From: Fibrobacter sp. UBA4309 | GTDB taxonomy: Bacteria; Fibrobacterota; Fibrobacteria; Fibrobacterales; Fibrobacteraceae | Assembly (NCBI RefSeq): GCF_002395745.1 | Contig: NZ_DGUN01000071.1 | Span: 1-41,873 of the forward strand | DNA: 41,873 nucleotides | Direction of reading: 5' to 3' | In this document: in pieces, positions 22,904 to 31,288 of the stretch | How the letters are laid out: every line of letters starts with the position of its first letter | Position numbering within the stretch: the first letter of the stretch is position 1 | Position numbers and translations under genes: made by a program | The notes under the pieces: generated by a model | Told to the model about the DNA's origin: nothing | Database searches by the model: none | What the model saw: only the letters and a program-made list of their open reading frames with translations

Positions 22904-22987
22904 ACATTCTCCTTCTTAAGGGTGTCTATCCCTTAAAACGGATTTTTGTCCGGAATTGTGCCTAAAAAATTTGTTTACAACGCTTTT

Positions 22988-23923
22988 TTACAGAAGCTTG
23001 CGCTTCTTCAAGTCATCCATCAGGGAGCCGGGCATCCACTTTTCCAGGGCCTTGTACGCCGGATCCTGGAGCTTTTCGCGCCACTTCTTTGCCGAAGCCA
23101 AGTCCCCGGCGTCGTTATAGATGCGGATGAGGTTCAGCACGGAACACCAGTAGCGGATGGACTTGCCGGTGCGCTTCTGGTAATCCGCGGCGCTCCGCAC
23201 GTAGATGGCGGCAGCCTCGTCGTAGCGTTTGAGCCTGTAGAGCATGTCCGCCTTTATCTGCAGCATTACCGGGTGGGCGGGAGCCTTCGAGAGCCCGCGT
23301 TCAGCAAGCTTGAGTCCCGTCGCGAAATCTTCCTTGTCGTAGTACATCCAAATTAACGGAGTCAAGAAAAGCGGCCAGAAACGGACGGACTTTTTGGAAG
23401 CGCTGTCCAGCGTCGCCAGGTATTCGTCGCGGTGATCCGACTTGAACGGGACCCAGCTGAAGCTTTTGTCCACATAGTAGGCGTATATCGCATAGAAAGC
23501 GCGCGCATCGCGCTCCTTGGAATCCTCGAACATCTTCGCCGCCGACCGTGTCTGCAAGGCTCCCTTGAAGGAATGACCCTGTTCGCTCTGCACAAATCCC
23601 ATCTCGAACTTGCGGAGCGCTTCCCAAAGGCCTTCCGCCTCGCACTTATCCAAAGTCTTCCCCGCCTGCGCCAGCGCCACAGTATCGCCCAGGTCGTCGT
23701 ACATGCTTATGCGCACGATGCTTTCTATGACACATCCTGCAGACTCGTTCGCCGCGCGCAACTTCTTGGAAACAGAAAGAGCCTCGCCGTACTTCAACGA
23801 CATCGTCTGTTCCGTGACCTTCTTCGAAAGCGCCTCCAGGGAATCCGGCAAGGCAAGCGTCAAGGGCCCGCCAAAAGCCATGGCGGCAAGAACAAATATC
23901 GAAAAAGACAGGAATCGCAACAT
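22988..23923 (-). CDS. Exported tetratricopeptide-repeat protein
   Basis: A 311-aa protein, starting at ATG 23923 because the signal peptide (MLRFLSFSIFVLAAMAFG) begins there. Helical repeats are clearest in the C-terminal half: DFATGLKLAERGLSKAPAHPVMLQIKADML, RYDEAAAIYVRSAADYQ and IRIYNDAGDLASAKKWREKL. The rest is also helical. It likely acts as a periplasmic scaffold; no partner is evident, though the NYN gene follows. TATCTTTG (23938-23931) leaves 7 bases before the start and no Shine-Dalgarno site is seen. Confidence 0.75.
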   Translation of the reverse strand: MLRFLSFSIFVLAAMAFGGPLTLALPDSLEALSKKVTEQTMSLKYGEALSVSKKLRAANESAGCVIESIVRISMYDDLGDTVALAQAGKTLDKCEAEGLWEALRKFEMGFVQSEQGHSFKGALQTRSAAKMFEDSKERDARAFYAIYAYYVDKSFSWVPFKSDHRDEYLATLDSASKKSVRFWPLFLTPLIWMYYDKEDFATGLKLAERGLSKAPAHPVMLQIKADMLYRLKRYDEAAAIYVRSAADYQKRTGKSIRYWCSVLNLIRIYNDAGDLASAKKWREKLQDPAYKALEKWMPGSLMDDLKKRKLL

Positions 23924-24174
23924 ATCAAGGCAAAGATAAAAAAACGCGGTCCGCAAAACATAATCCAAAGTGGAATAAGAGCCCCCTGCCGCAGCCCGCC
24001 CCGCCCGGGGTCATTCCGCAGTACCGCAACACATTCATGCTCAACAAGATACGGATCACCCATTTCCACATAATTCGCCGCAAAGCCAGCAAATACAAGC
24101 CTTGCGGACGCATCCGTAAATCCGCATATGATTTTTATCACTTGCCGTACGGAGAGGTCAATAAGTATAATAGG
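23924..24174. other. Spacer with no convincing gene
   Basis: The stretch holds the TPR-gene promoter element at its left edge and the promoter of the 87-aa gene at its right (TTGCCG near 24143, 18 bases, TATAAT at 24167). A minus-strand frame from GTG 24141 runs through the TPR start region but lacks support; it may be a gene remnant. Confidence 0.4.
24143..24172 (+). promoter_or_regulatory. Promoter of the 87-aa gene
   Basis: TTGCCG, 18 bases, TATAAT, then a leader of about 25 bases with GGAGG before the ATG at 24201. Confidence 0.5.
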
Positions 24175-24200
24175 GTAAAGGATTCACTCTGGAGGTCGAA

Positions 24201-24464
24201 ATGAAACTTCTCCACAAAACATCCGCAATTCCCTTTTACCTGGTTCACACAGGATTCCAGTCTTTCAAGTGTCGTCTCCGTGAAATTCTCTGCGCCACTA
24301 GCGGGCTGACCCTAGAAGACTATGTCGACGACGAGACGCTCGGCGCCTACTACAGGAACGGGGACTCTCCAGAATATATCGCCGCCGCAATCATCGGTCC
24401 CGACATGGAAATCGATTCCATGCAAGAACAGGACCGCTGCGACAGCCTTGCCGACGCCAGCTAG
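24201..24464 (+). CDS. 87-aa protein of unknown function
   Basis: A small acidic soluble protein. GGAGG lies 6 bases before the ATG and a promoter with TATAAT is visible upstream. The central segment (LTLEDYVDDETLGAYYRNGDSPEYIAAAIIG) should be helical and there is no signal peptide or membrane segment. The stop TAG is directly followed by the reverse-complement stop CTA of the convergent gene, so the two coding regions abut without a terminator. No family was recognised. Confidence 0.65.
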   Translation: MKLLHKTSAIPFYLVHTGFQSFKCRLREILCATSGLTLEDYVDDETLGAYYRNGDSPEYIAAAIIGPDMEIDSMQEQDRCDSLADAS

Positions 24465-26306
24465 CTATTTCTTGCCAGCGTCCTTGGACTTGTCTTCCTT
24501 GGCCGACTCGACACTCGGAATCTTGCATCCGTTCATCGTTTCGAACTTGCCCTTCTGCACGGTCACGATTTTCGTGTTGACGTTGGCACCGCGCTTAAAC
24601 TTGATATCGCCATAGACGCCCTTGAACAAGTCGGCGTTGTTCAGCGCATTTGTCAGGCTCTCGGGCTTCCTTGCCAAGGTAGTGAAAACGATATTGGCCG
24701 CATCGAAGCTGAGGCCGCTTACTTTGTCTTCACCCGGTTCAGTACCCCAGCGTTCCTGGAACGCCTTTGCGAACTTTTCGTATTCGGCGCTGTTGCCGTT
24801 CATGTCGAGAGCCGGCACGCTAAAGAAGGAACTGTCGACCAGGCGCTTGCCGCGAATCAGGAGTTCGCGGCCGTACCAGCCCGAAGTCCCGAGCAGCACG
24901 CCGGAGAAGCGGTTGAACGCCACCTGGCTCACCATGGCACCGGCATCGGCCGGGTTCGTCGCCGGGATAAAGATGCCCGGGATATTGAACGTGGAATCGT
25001 TCATGTAGAACTTGCGTTCCTTCGGGCTCACCGCATCGAGGTCACTGGCACCGCGGGCAATGTTCCTGCGGCGGTTATCCTGCTTGAAACGTACGTCGCG
25101 CAACAGGTCGAATTCCGTCTTGTAGTCGGGGCGGCCTTCCTCGTAGTTGCGGAAAGCGACAATCTTGCCGCCACGGCGTTCTACGGCACGGGTAAAGCTC
25201 GTCGTCATGGCAGAACCGTAATCGCCCAGCGGACTCAAGATGGCGTACTCGCGGATATCCAGGCACTTGGCCGCAAAATCGGCGATGCTCTGCGCGAGGT
25301 TATCCATGGTGATGTTCACCTGGAAAATGTTCGGGCCCATCTTGGCGATGCCGTCGTCGGTCGCCGTCGGGGTGAGCATCGGGATGTTCTGGAAGTTACT
25401 GCCGAGCCAGGCAGCCACGGTCGCCGCCGGGGCGCTCATGATAGGCCCGATAACGGCAATAATGCTGTCCTGGTTCACCGCCTGCTGCGTGCGCATGAGC
25501 GCCTGGGCGGCGTCGGCACGCGTATCGGCAATGCGGACATTCACCTTCTTGGCAAAGCCGGACTGTTCCTGCGCCAAAAGCACGCCCTGGATGGCGGCCA
25601 CGCCGAACTCGGCAAAGTCACCCGAAAGCGGGGCAAGCACTAGGATCGTCGGCATTCCGGCACCCTGGCCTTCCAGCGACTCGAGTCCCTTCTCGGCAGT
25701 CCTGGAGAGGTTCTCGGCCACCTTGCCGTTCACGACCTTCTTGTACCAGTAGCGGGCGGCCTTGTAGCGGCGGGCATTCTGGCTTTCGCGGCCAATCTGC
25801 AGCTGCATCCAGCCGACAACGTCCTTGTCCACGGGGTACTTCTCGAGCAGGGCCTGCAACTGGTCGGCGTTCATGAGGCTTGCCGCGAGCGTCTGGATGG
25901 CGACTTCCTTGGTACGGCTCTTCGCGGCAGGGTTCTTGGTATAGGCCAAAATGCGGAGCATCGCCTCGACGCCTTCGTAGACGGCGCCGGATTCCACCAT
26001 CACGATGGCGTGGGCCAGTTCCATGCGTTCACGGTATTCCGAACCCACATGGTATTCCAAAAAGCGGGAAGCCAGCTGCATCGCCTCGTCGCGCTTGTGT
26101 TCGCGGAGGTAGCATTCGGTCAGCATCACGGACGCCTGCGCGCCGGCGTGGGTCTTGAACTTCGCCTTGGATACCTTCTGGAGCGGCGCGATGGCGTCGG
26201 CGCACCTGCCATCGCGGATTAGCGCCTTGGCCTGGGCGTTATCGTCCTGGGCAAAGAGTGGAGTCATCAGGGAGATTGCAAGGATAAGAGAAAAAAGACG
26301 TTTCAT
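24465..26306 (-). CDS. Periplasmic receptor-family ligand-binding protein with N-terminal TPR-like region
   Basis: A 613-aa exported protein (signal MKRLFSLILAISLMTPLFAQ). Residues about 25-215 are helical TPR-like repeats (CADAIAPLQKVSKAKF, MLTECYLREHKRDEAMQLASRFLEY). Residues about 220-590 form a type I periplasmic binding fold of the Leu/Ile/Val-receptor class (TILVLAPLSGDFAEFGVAAIQGVLLA, SIIAVIGPIMSAPAATVAAWLG, IPMLTPTATDDGIAKMGPNIFQVNIT, YAILSPLGDYGSAMTTSFTRAVERRGG). TPR followed by this fold recalls LpoA-type activators of penicillin-binding proteins as well as amino-acid receptors. It ends with a Lys-rich tail. It follows the nucleotidyltransferase gene by 9 bases. Confidence 0.82.
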   Translation of the reverse strand: MKRLFSLILAISLMTPLFAQDDNAQAKALIRDGRCADAIAPLQKVSKAKFKTHAGAQASVMLTECYLREHKRDEAMQLASRFLEYHVGSEYRERMELAHAIVMVESGAVYEGVEAMLRILAYTKNPAAKSRTKEVAIQTLAASLMNADQLQALLEKYPVDKDVVGWMQLQIGRESQNARRYKAARYWYKKVVNGKVAENLSRTAEKGLESLEGQGAGMPTILVLAPLSGDFAEFGVAAIQGVLLAQEQSGFAKKVNVRIADTRADAAQALMRTQQAVNQDSIIAVIGPIMSAPAATVAAWLGSNFQNIPMLTPTATDDGIAKMGPNIFQVNITMDNLAQSIADFAAKCLDIREYAILSPLGDYGSAMTTSFTRAVERRGGKIVAFRNYEEGRPDYKTEFDLLRDVRFKQDNRRRNIARGASDLDAVSPKERKFYMNDSTFNIPGIFIPATNPADAGAMVSQVAFNRFSGVLLGTSGWYGRELLIRGKRLVDSSFFSVPALDMNGNSAEYEKFAKAFQERWGTEPGEDKVSGLSFDAANIVFTTLARKPESLTNALNNADLFKGVYGDIKFKRGANVNTKIVTVQKGKFETMNGCKIPSVESAKEDKSKDAGKK

Positions 26307-26315
26307 AATACTCTA

Positions 26316-26630
26316 TCAGGCTTCGGTTGCGGCCTGGACTACGTCGTGTTCTTTCTTGATTTGTTTCTGGATGGATTCCGGGAGCTTGACCCAGTCGATG
26401 ACATCCACGCGGAAGGGCAGGCCGCTATCGGCGAAAGCCTTCTCGACAGCCGTCATGTCCTCGACAGAAAGGGGGCTGTCGGTTATCACCACCAGTTCCA
26501 GTTCCGTCTCGGGCGTCAAATCCACACCGGTAACACGGGATCCGTACGCCCATACCTCGAGGCCCTCGAAATGGAGCCCCAGTATACGCTGGACCGTTTC
26601 CAGTTGTTCAGTCTCTAAACAAAGTGCCAT
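26316..26630 (-). CDS. Minimal nucleotidyltransferase-fold protein, active-site Asp replaced by Glu
   Basis: A 104-aa cytosolic protein of the pol-beta-like minimal nucleotidyltransferase fold. VWAYGSRVTGVDL (residues 26-38) carries the GSR motif. The usual DxD pair reads ETELELVV, giving E43 and E45 instead of aspartates, and D76 or D79 in FRVDVIDW is the third acidic position. Activity is uncertain. No HEPN partner gene is adjacent, unlike HEPN/MNT toxin-antitoxin pairs. TATATTTG (26645-26638) leaves 7 bases before the ATG. It is cotranscribed with the receptor-family gene downstream. Confidence 0.7.
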   Translation of the reverse strand: MALCLETEQLETVQRILGLHFEGLEVWAYGSRVTGVDLTPETELELVVITDSPLSVEDMTAVEKAFADSGLPFRVDVIDWVKLPESIQKQIKKEHDVVQAATEA

Positions 26631-26681
26631 GGTCCGTCAAATATAGTTATTTCCGGAGCCGCATCATGCGACAGGGCGACA

Positions 26682-28835
26682 CTACGCTTCCTGTGCGTCG
26701 TCCTTTTGCAGGACTGTGCGGTTCTGGTACATTTCCTTGGATATGTGGCAGAAGGCTTCGACAATCGTGGGGTCGAAATGCTGGCCAGATCCTTCGGTAA
26801 TGATAGCCATCGCCTTTTCGTAGGGGAAAGGTTTCTTGTATACACGTTCGGCCACAAGCGCATCGAACACGTCGGCAACGGCCATGATTCGCGCCGAAAG
26901 CGGAATAGCCTCGCCGCGGATACCGGTCGGATAACCCGTACCGTTCCACTTCTCGTGGTGGAAATGGGCCATCTCGATAGCTTCTTTCAAGTAGTTGTCG
27001 TCCATCGTGTGCTTCTCGTTCGCACTCGCCTCGATCTTCGTGAGGATCTTCATTCCTTCGGTCGTATGGCTCTTCATCAGGGCGAACTCTTCGTCGGTCA
27101 GCTTGCCCGGCTTGTTCAGGATCAGGTCGGACACGGCAATCTTGCCGATATCGTGAAGCGGAGCGGAACTCTTGAGCTTGGCAATGTATTCGTCATTGAG
27201 GATATTGGGGAACTTGCCTTCGCGCTGCAGTTCCTTGGCAATGGCTTCTACGTAGGCTGCAGTCTTCTTGATGTGGTTGCCGGTGCTGTTGTCGCGCGCT
27301 TCCACCATTTCGGCGAAGTTGATAATGATTTCGTCTTGCAGCTTGGCGATGCGTTCGGCGGCCAGTTCCAATCGTTGAATGAATTCCAGCGAATCCTTAC
27401 ATGTCTTTGTCAACGCCTTGTAGAGGTACTCGATTTCGTCGAAGGTGTGGATGTTCAGGGAATCCAGTTCCTGGAGGCTGCTCAAGCGGCTCTGTTCCAG
27501 GTTGTACGCAAAGTGGATGGATGCCGAAGCCATGCCGTTCACCGGATGCACAATGCCGCGCTTCACCATTTCGAGAACAATGCTCATGATGATAATCGAA
27601 AGGCCGAAGAACATCGAGAGGAGCTTGATAAAGAATTTGGCCTGGTCATAGACGATTTCGCCCATGGCGATGTCCGCAGCGACATACGCGACCGTCTTAC
27701 CCGAAGAGTTCCTGAGCGGCCTGTATACCGTAAGGAGCCAGCCATACTGGTCGTCGCTGATGATAGGTTCGATTTCTTCGCCCGCCAAAAGCTTCGGCAG
27801 CAGCGGTTCGAACGACGGGTCGAACGGAATAAGGTCACCCGGCCTGCTCGGTTCAGCGCCATCTTCGGTTTCAAGGTCGAACACGACATGGCAACCGTCC
27901 TCGAGAATCTTGTAGACATACAGGTACGTCGTCTGCGGGAAACTTTCCTTGATGCTGTAGAGCTTCTTCTCTATGGCGTCGTAGCCTTCCGCCTCGTGCC
28001 CATGCGCAATAAAGTCGTCTACCCTGTCGATATCGATGACTACCGCACTGGACTTGGTCACGCCATTCGCGATATCGGTGAACTTGCCGACAGAGACCTG
28101 CCTATACAAGATGAACCCGGTAATGCTCGCGAGCGCACCCAGCAGGATTTCGGCCACGATCACCATGACAACCACTTTGCGCAAAAGCGAACGTCTAATG
28201 AAATGGTACGAATCCCTCTTTTCGTGCTGATCAATATGCGGATCGAAAAGGAACACGCGGGCAAAGAGATCCTTGACAATAACGGGAATATAACGGTAAG
28301 ACACCACCGCAGCGGCCACCACGATGGACTTGTCAAAGACGTCGATGATGATATCGGCTATCAGCTGGGAAAAGAACTTCGACAGGCCGAGGTTGTTGTA
28401 AATCGCCAGGGAGAACGGGGCCGACACGCCTTCGCCAAAATCATAGCCGAACAGGAAATACGTCAGGACGGAACCGAGGCCGCCACCCAGGAGCGAGAAC
28501 ACCAGGATGGCAATGATGATCTTGGGAAGTGTCTTGAAAAATCCCTTCTGCTGGAAAATTGCGGCGGCCACACCGATAAGGATGCTGATAATGCCATAAT
28601 AGAGAGTCGTAATGTCGGATATACCGTTAAACGCATTGGAGCAGAAGCCCACGATTACAGCAGGAAGAGTCCCGCCCAGCATCGCCGCCAAAATGGTTCC
28701 CACCGAATCCAGGAACACCGGTGCGCCCAACGCGAGTACAATCTTGGAAAATACGATATTTATAAGGAATGCGGCAACAACCAGACCTACCGCAAACAAA
28801 AACTTCTGAGCTTTAGACAAATGTGCCCATCTCAT
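26682..28835 (-). CDS. Membrane HD-GYP cyclic-di-GMP phosphodiesterase
   Basis: A 717-aa signalling protein. Residues about 10-205 form six or so membrane helices (FLDSVGTILAAMLGGTLPAVIVGF, SILIGVAAAIF) resembling the substrate-binding S unit of ECF transporters. A second helix at about 220-245 leads to a periplasmic Cache/PAS-like sensor (about 250-395), and a helix at about 400-420 leads into the cytosol. The HD-GYP domain has its ligands: H in GNHIKKTAAYV, LHDIGKI (about 560), KSHTTEG, FHHEKWNGTGYP (about 625) and VADVFDAL. The GYP loop reads WNGTGYP where most have WDGSGYP. It should hydrolyse cyclic di-GMP in response to an extracellular cue. GAGGG precedes the ATG. Confidence 0.88.
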   Translation of the reverse strand: MRWAHLSKAQKFLFAVGLVVAAFLINIVFSKIVLALGAPVFLDSVGTILAAMLGGTLPAVIVGFCSNAFNGISDITTLYYGIISILIGVAAAIFQQKGFFKTLPKIIIAILVFSLLGGGLGSVLTYFLFGYDFGEGVSAPFSLAIYNNLGLSKFFSQLIADIIIDVFDKSIVVAAAVVSYRYIPVIVKDLFARVFLFDPHIDQHEKRDSYHFIRRSLLRKVVVMVIVAEILLGALASITGFILYRQVSVGKFTDIANGVTKSSAVVIDIDRVDDFIAHGHEAEGYDAIEKKLYSIKESFPQTTYLYVYKILEDGCHVVFDLETEDGAEPSRPGDLIPFDPSFEPLLPKLLAGEEIEPIISDDQYGWLLTVYRPLRNSSGKTVAYVAADIAMGEIVYDQAKFFIKLLSMFFGLSIIIMSIVLEMVKRGIVHPVNGMASASIHFAYNLEQSRLSSLQELDSLNIHTFDEIEYLYKALTKTCKDSLEFIQRLELAAERIAKLQDEIIINFAEMVEARDNSTGNHIKKTAAYVEAIAKELQREGKFPNILNDEYIAKLKSSAPLHDIGKIAVSDLILNKPGKLTDEEFALMKSHTTEGMKILTKIEASANEKHTMDDNYLKEAIEMAHFHHEKWNGTGYPTGIRGEAIPLSARIMAVADVFDALVAERVYKKPFPYEKAMAIITEGSGQHFDPTIVEAFCHISKEMYQNRTVLQKDDAQEA

Positions 28836-28966
28836 AATTTTCCCTCAATTAAAATCCCTCTCTAGGCATCAATCTTAGTAAAAAAAATACATCGGGATTT
28901 AGGCGAAGTCACAATTTTTTATAAAAAATTACAGATTATTGTATGTATTACGGCGTTTGCACAAAA

Positions 28967-28993
28967 AAAATATCCCCCGACGCGCGGGGGATT
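28967..28993 (-). terminator. cysK terminator
   Basis: ATCCCCCG (28972-28979) pairs with CGGGGGAT (28985-28992); on the minus strand it is followed by a run of eight Ts. Confidence 0.85.
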
Positions 28994-29026
28994 TAAGCTG
29001 TTCGAAATAATCGCTAGGAATTCTAC

Positions 29027-29953
29027 TTACTCTGCAAACAGGGCGGTAGAGAGGTAGCGGTCGCCGGTATCCGGGAGGAGAGCAACGATGGTCTTACCCT
29101 TGTTCTCGGGACGCTTCGCGAGTTCTTTCGCGGCCCAGAGGGCTGCACCGGAAGAAATACCCACCAGAACGCCTTCCTTCTTGCCGATTTCGCGGCCAGC
29201 TTCGAACGCGGCCTCGTTCTCGACAGCGATGATTTCGTCGTAGACCTTGGTGTTCAGCGTGTCGGGAACGAATCCCGCACCGATACCCTGGATCTTGTGG
29301 CTGCCAGCGACGCCCTTGGAGAGCACCGGAGAGCTAGCCGGTTCGACGGCGACGACCTTCACGTTCGGGTTCTGGCTCTTGAGGTATTCGCCCACGCCAG
29401 AAACAGTACCGCCCGTACCGACACCGGCCACGAAGATGTCCACCTTGCCGTCAGTATCTTCCCAGATTTCAGGACCGGTCGTAGCCTTGTGGGCGGCCGG
29501 GTTCGCGGGGTTCACGAACTGGCCCGGAATGAAGCTGTTCGGGATTTCCTTCGCAAGTTCGTCAGCCTTGGCGATGGCGCCCTTCATGCCCTTCGCGCCT
29601 TCGGTGAGAACGAGTTCGGCACCGTAGGCCTTCATCAGCTGGCGGCGCTCGATGCTCATGGTTTCGGGCATCACGATGATGATGCGGTAACCGCGGGCGG
29701 CGGCGACGGAAGCAAGACCGATACCGGTATTACCGGAAGTGGGTTCGATGATGACGGCGCCCTTCTTGAGCTTGCCGCTCTTCTCGGCTTCGTCGAGCAT
29801 CGCCTTCGCGATACGGTCCTTCACGGAACCTGCGGGGTTGAAGTATTCGAGCTTCGCGACGATCTTGGCGCCGAGACCTTCCTCGATGTGAGTGAGCTCG
29901 AGAAGCGGGGTGTGACCGATGAGCTGGTCTGCAGAGGTATAGATTTTAGACAT
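29027..29953 (-). CDS. cysK: Cysteine synthase (O-acetylserine sulfhydrylase)
   Basis: A 308-aa PLP enzyme that makes cysteine from O-acetylserine and sulfide. The start at 29953 follows AAAGGA at 7 bases; the frame extends further upstream without support. K45 in NPAGSVKDRIA is the PLP lysine, PTSGNTGIGLA binds the substrate and phosphate-side, VGTGGTVSG holds the PLP phosphate, and GISSGAA and LLPDTGDRYLST are the C-terminal signatures. Length is normal. It has an unusually long leader (about 190 bases) with a small reading frame ending in a Cys codon. It completes the sulfur pathway encoded to the right. Confidence 0.96.
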   Translation of the reverse strand: MSKIYTSADQLIGHTPLLELTHIEEGLGAKIVAKLEYFNPAGSVKDRIAKAMLDEAEKSGKLKKGAVIIEPTSGNTGIGLASVAAARGYRIIIVMPETMSIERRQLMKAYGAELVLTEGAKGMKGAIAKADELAKEIPNSFIPGQFVNPANPAAHKATTGPEIWEDTDGKVDIFVAGVGTGGTVSGVGEYLKSQNPNVKVVAVEPASSPVLSKGVAGSHKIQGIGAGFVPDTLNTKVYDEIIAVENEAAFEAGREIGKKEGVLVGISSGAALWAAKELAKRPENKGKTIVALLPDTGDRYLSTALFAE

Positions 29954-29975
29954 TTTGAAATTCCTTTTTTGTTTT

Positions 29976-30003
29976 GTCATCCCGGCCCTGTGCCGGAATC
30001 ACT
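29976..30003. repeat. GTCATCCCGG-type intergenic repeat in the cysK leader
   Basis: GTCATCCCGGCC followed by CTGTGCCGGAATCAC contains the inverted pair CCGGC/GCCGG. Elements of this form are dispersed in many bacterial genomes. Another perfect palindrome, GGGCTCGAGCCC, lies at 30018-30029. Confidence 0.45.
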
Positions 30004-30059
30004 GTTTAAGTTTTTTGGGCTCGAGCCCGTTGTTTATAATTCCTGTCAGTGTTCTCCGT

Positions 30060-30095
30060 TCAACATCGGACAGTATTCAAGTAAATGTTTTGCAC
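30060..30095 (-). CDS. 11-aa leader peptide candidate before cysK
   Basis: On the minus strand TAAGGAGGT lies 5 bases before a GTG that opens MQNIYLNTVRC followed by TGA. The ribosome site is one of the strongest in the window, in a leader that otherwise encodes nothing, and the last sense codon is cysteine (TGT). It could couple cysteine supply to cysK expression. Only one Cys codon is present, so the assignment is tentative. Confidence 0.4.
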   Translation of the reverse strand: MQNIYLNTVRC

Positions 30096-30150
30096 TTAAA
30101 CCTCCTTAGATTGCGTCCAGACGAACTGTAACAATCAGGTGACGCGGATT

Positions 30151-30179
30151 AAGATAGAATCATTTTCCTACCATTTCAA
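30151..30179 (-). promoter_or_regulatory. cysK promoter
   Basis: TTGAAA (30179-30174), 17 bases, TATCTT (30156-30151) on the minus strand. It does not contain the shared sulfur-island module. Confidence 0.45.
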
Positions 30180-30336
30180 TAGGAAAAAGAAAAAACCGTG
30201 CCATTTTCGCTTACATTTTTCTTACTAATAGTTTTTGACTATAACTAGCATATGGGAAAAGGCTATAAAACGGGCATTTTTCCCGTTATCCGTCGGATTT
30301 TTTCCACTTTTCCCTATTTTCTATATTTGAATGGTC

Positions 30337-31164
30337 ATGGGAATCGAAAAAGGCATTTTTAACCGCACCTCGCTCCTGCTCGGGGACGACGTCATGGACA
30401 GCATCTTCCAGAAGCGCGTCATCATCTTCGGGCTCGGCGGCGTAGGCAGCTGGTGCGCCGAAAGCCTTGTACGCTCAGGAATCAAGGAAATCGTACTCGT
30501 CGATTCCGACCGCGTGTGCGTTACCAACGTGAACCGTCAACTGATGGCCACCACAAAGACCGTCGGCAAAGTCAAGGTCGATGTTCTCAAGGAACGCCTG
30601 CTCGAAATCAACCCGCACGCAAACATTGTCGCATTACAGGACATCTACGAAGAAGCGAATACGGACAAGTTCCAGCTGGACACCTTCGATTACATCATCG
30701 ACGCGATAGACAGCCTCGAAAACAAGATGCAGCTGCTGTGGCATGCCACGCGCACGAAGGCAACCGTTTTCTCTTCGATGGGGGCCGCACTCAAGATGGA
30801 CCCCACGCGCATCAAGGTCGCCGAATTCTGGAAAGTGGCAGGCTGCCCGCTCGGGCGCGCCTTGCGCGACAAGTTCAAGCGCAAAAAAAAGAATCTCGCC
30901 AAGAAGGTGATGTGCGTCTACAGCGACGAACTGCTGACGAACCGCGGCAAGAATTCCTCTTGCGGAACAGCCGCCTGCATGTGCCCCAAAATCCGTAACG
31001 AACACAGCGAAGCCGAACTCAAGAACGCCGAACTCATCGGCCACGAATGGTGCAGCAGCAAGGCGCAAATCAACGGGACTATGGCCCACGCCACTGCAAT
31101 TTTCGGTTTTACGCTCGCCGGCCTCGTGATGCAGGATATCTGGCAGAAGGCGATAGCGAAATAG
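30337..31164 (+). CDS. tcdA: tRNA threonylcarbamoyladenosine dehydratase
   Basis: A 275-aa ThiF/E1-like enzyme that uses ATP to form cyclic t6A at tRNA position 37. RVIIFGLGGVGSWCAESLVRSGI is the nucleotide-binding loop, VLVDSDRVCVTNVNRQL matches TcdA closely, and DYIIDAIDSLENKMQLL follows. Cysteines in SSCGTAACMCPK suit the catalytic/zinc region. The start at 30337 is preferred to 30331 because TATATTTG ends at 30329. It lies between cysK and the sulfur operon on the operon's strand but has its own promoter. A role in sulfur transfer cannot be excluded since ThiF-like proteins vary. Confidence 0.85.
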   Translation: MGIEKGIFNRTSLLLGDDVMDSIFQKRVIIFGLGGVGSWCAESLVRSGIKEIVLVDSDRVCVTNVNRQLMATTKTVGKVKVDVLKERLLEINPHANIVALQDIYEEANTDKFQLDTFDYIIDAIDSLENKMQLLWHATRTKATVFSSMGAALKMDPTRIKVAEFWKVAGCPLGRALRDKFKRKKKNLAKKVMCVYSDELLTNRGKNSSCGTAACMCPKIRNEHSEAELKNAELIGHEWCSSKAQINGTMAHATAIFGFTLAGLVMQDIWQKAIAK

Positions 31165-31180
31165 AAAAATTCCGTAAAAA

Positions 31181-31211
31181 GGTCTTCTATAATTTTTTTC
31201 TATAGAAGGCC
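31181..31211 (+). repeat. 11-bp inverted repeat with a T-run in its loop
   Basis: GGTCTTCTATA (31181-31191) pairs with TATAGAAGGCC (31201-31211) across ATTTTTTTC. It follows tcdA and precedes promoter module 1. The left arm repeats the CTTCTATA found at the -10 of that promoter. Confidence 0.65.
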
Positions 31212-31218
31212 ATATGTA

Positions 31219-31256
31219 TTAAGTATTGGACGCGGCAAAAAGCGCCTTCTATATTT
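31219..31256 (+). promoter_or_regulatory. Sulfur-island promoter module 1 (metY operon)
   Basis: TTAAGTATTGGAC, then AAAAA, then GCCTTCTATATTTG. TTGGAC (31226-31231) and TATATT (31250-31255) are exactly 18 bases apart. The same module precedes the porin and the sulfate-binding protein genes. Confidence 0.8.
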
Positions 31257-31288
31257 GGCTTCAACTCAAAAAGTACGGAGAAAGCCAA

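Noticed and set aside
23860..24141. Minus-strand frame from GTG 24141, partly protein-like
   Set aside because: It overlaps the signal-peptide region of the TPR gene in another frame, has no ribosome site or start element, and no family resemblance; at most a remnant.
26706..28865. 719-aa plus-strand frame opposite the HD-GYP gene
   Set aside because: Shadow of a recognised protein; His/Asp/Val-rich with no domain.
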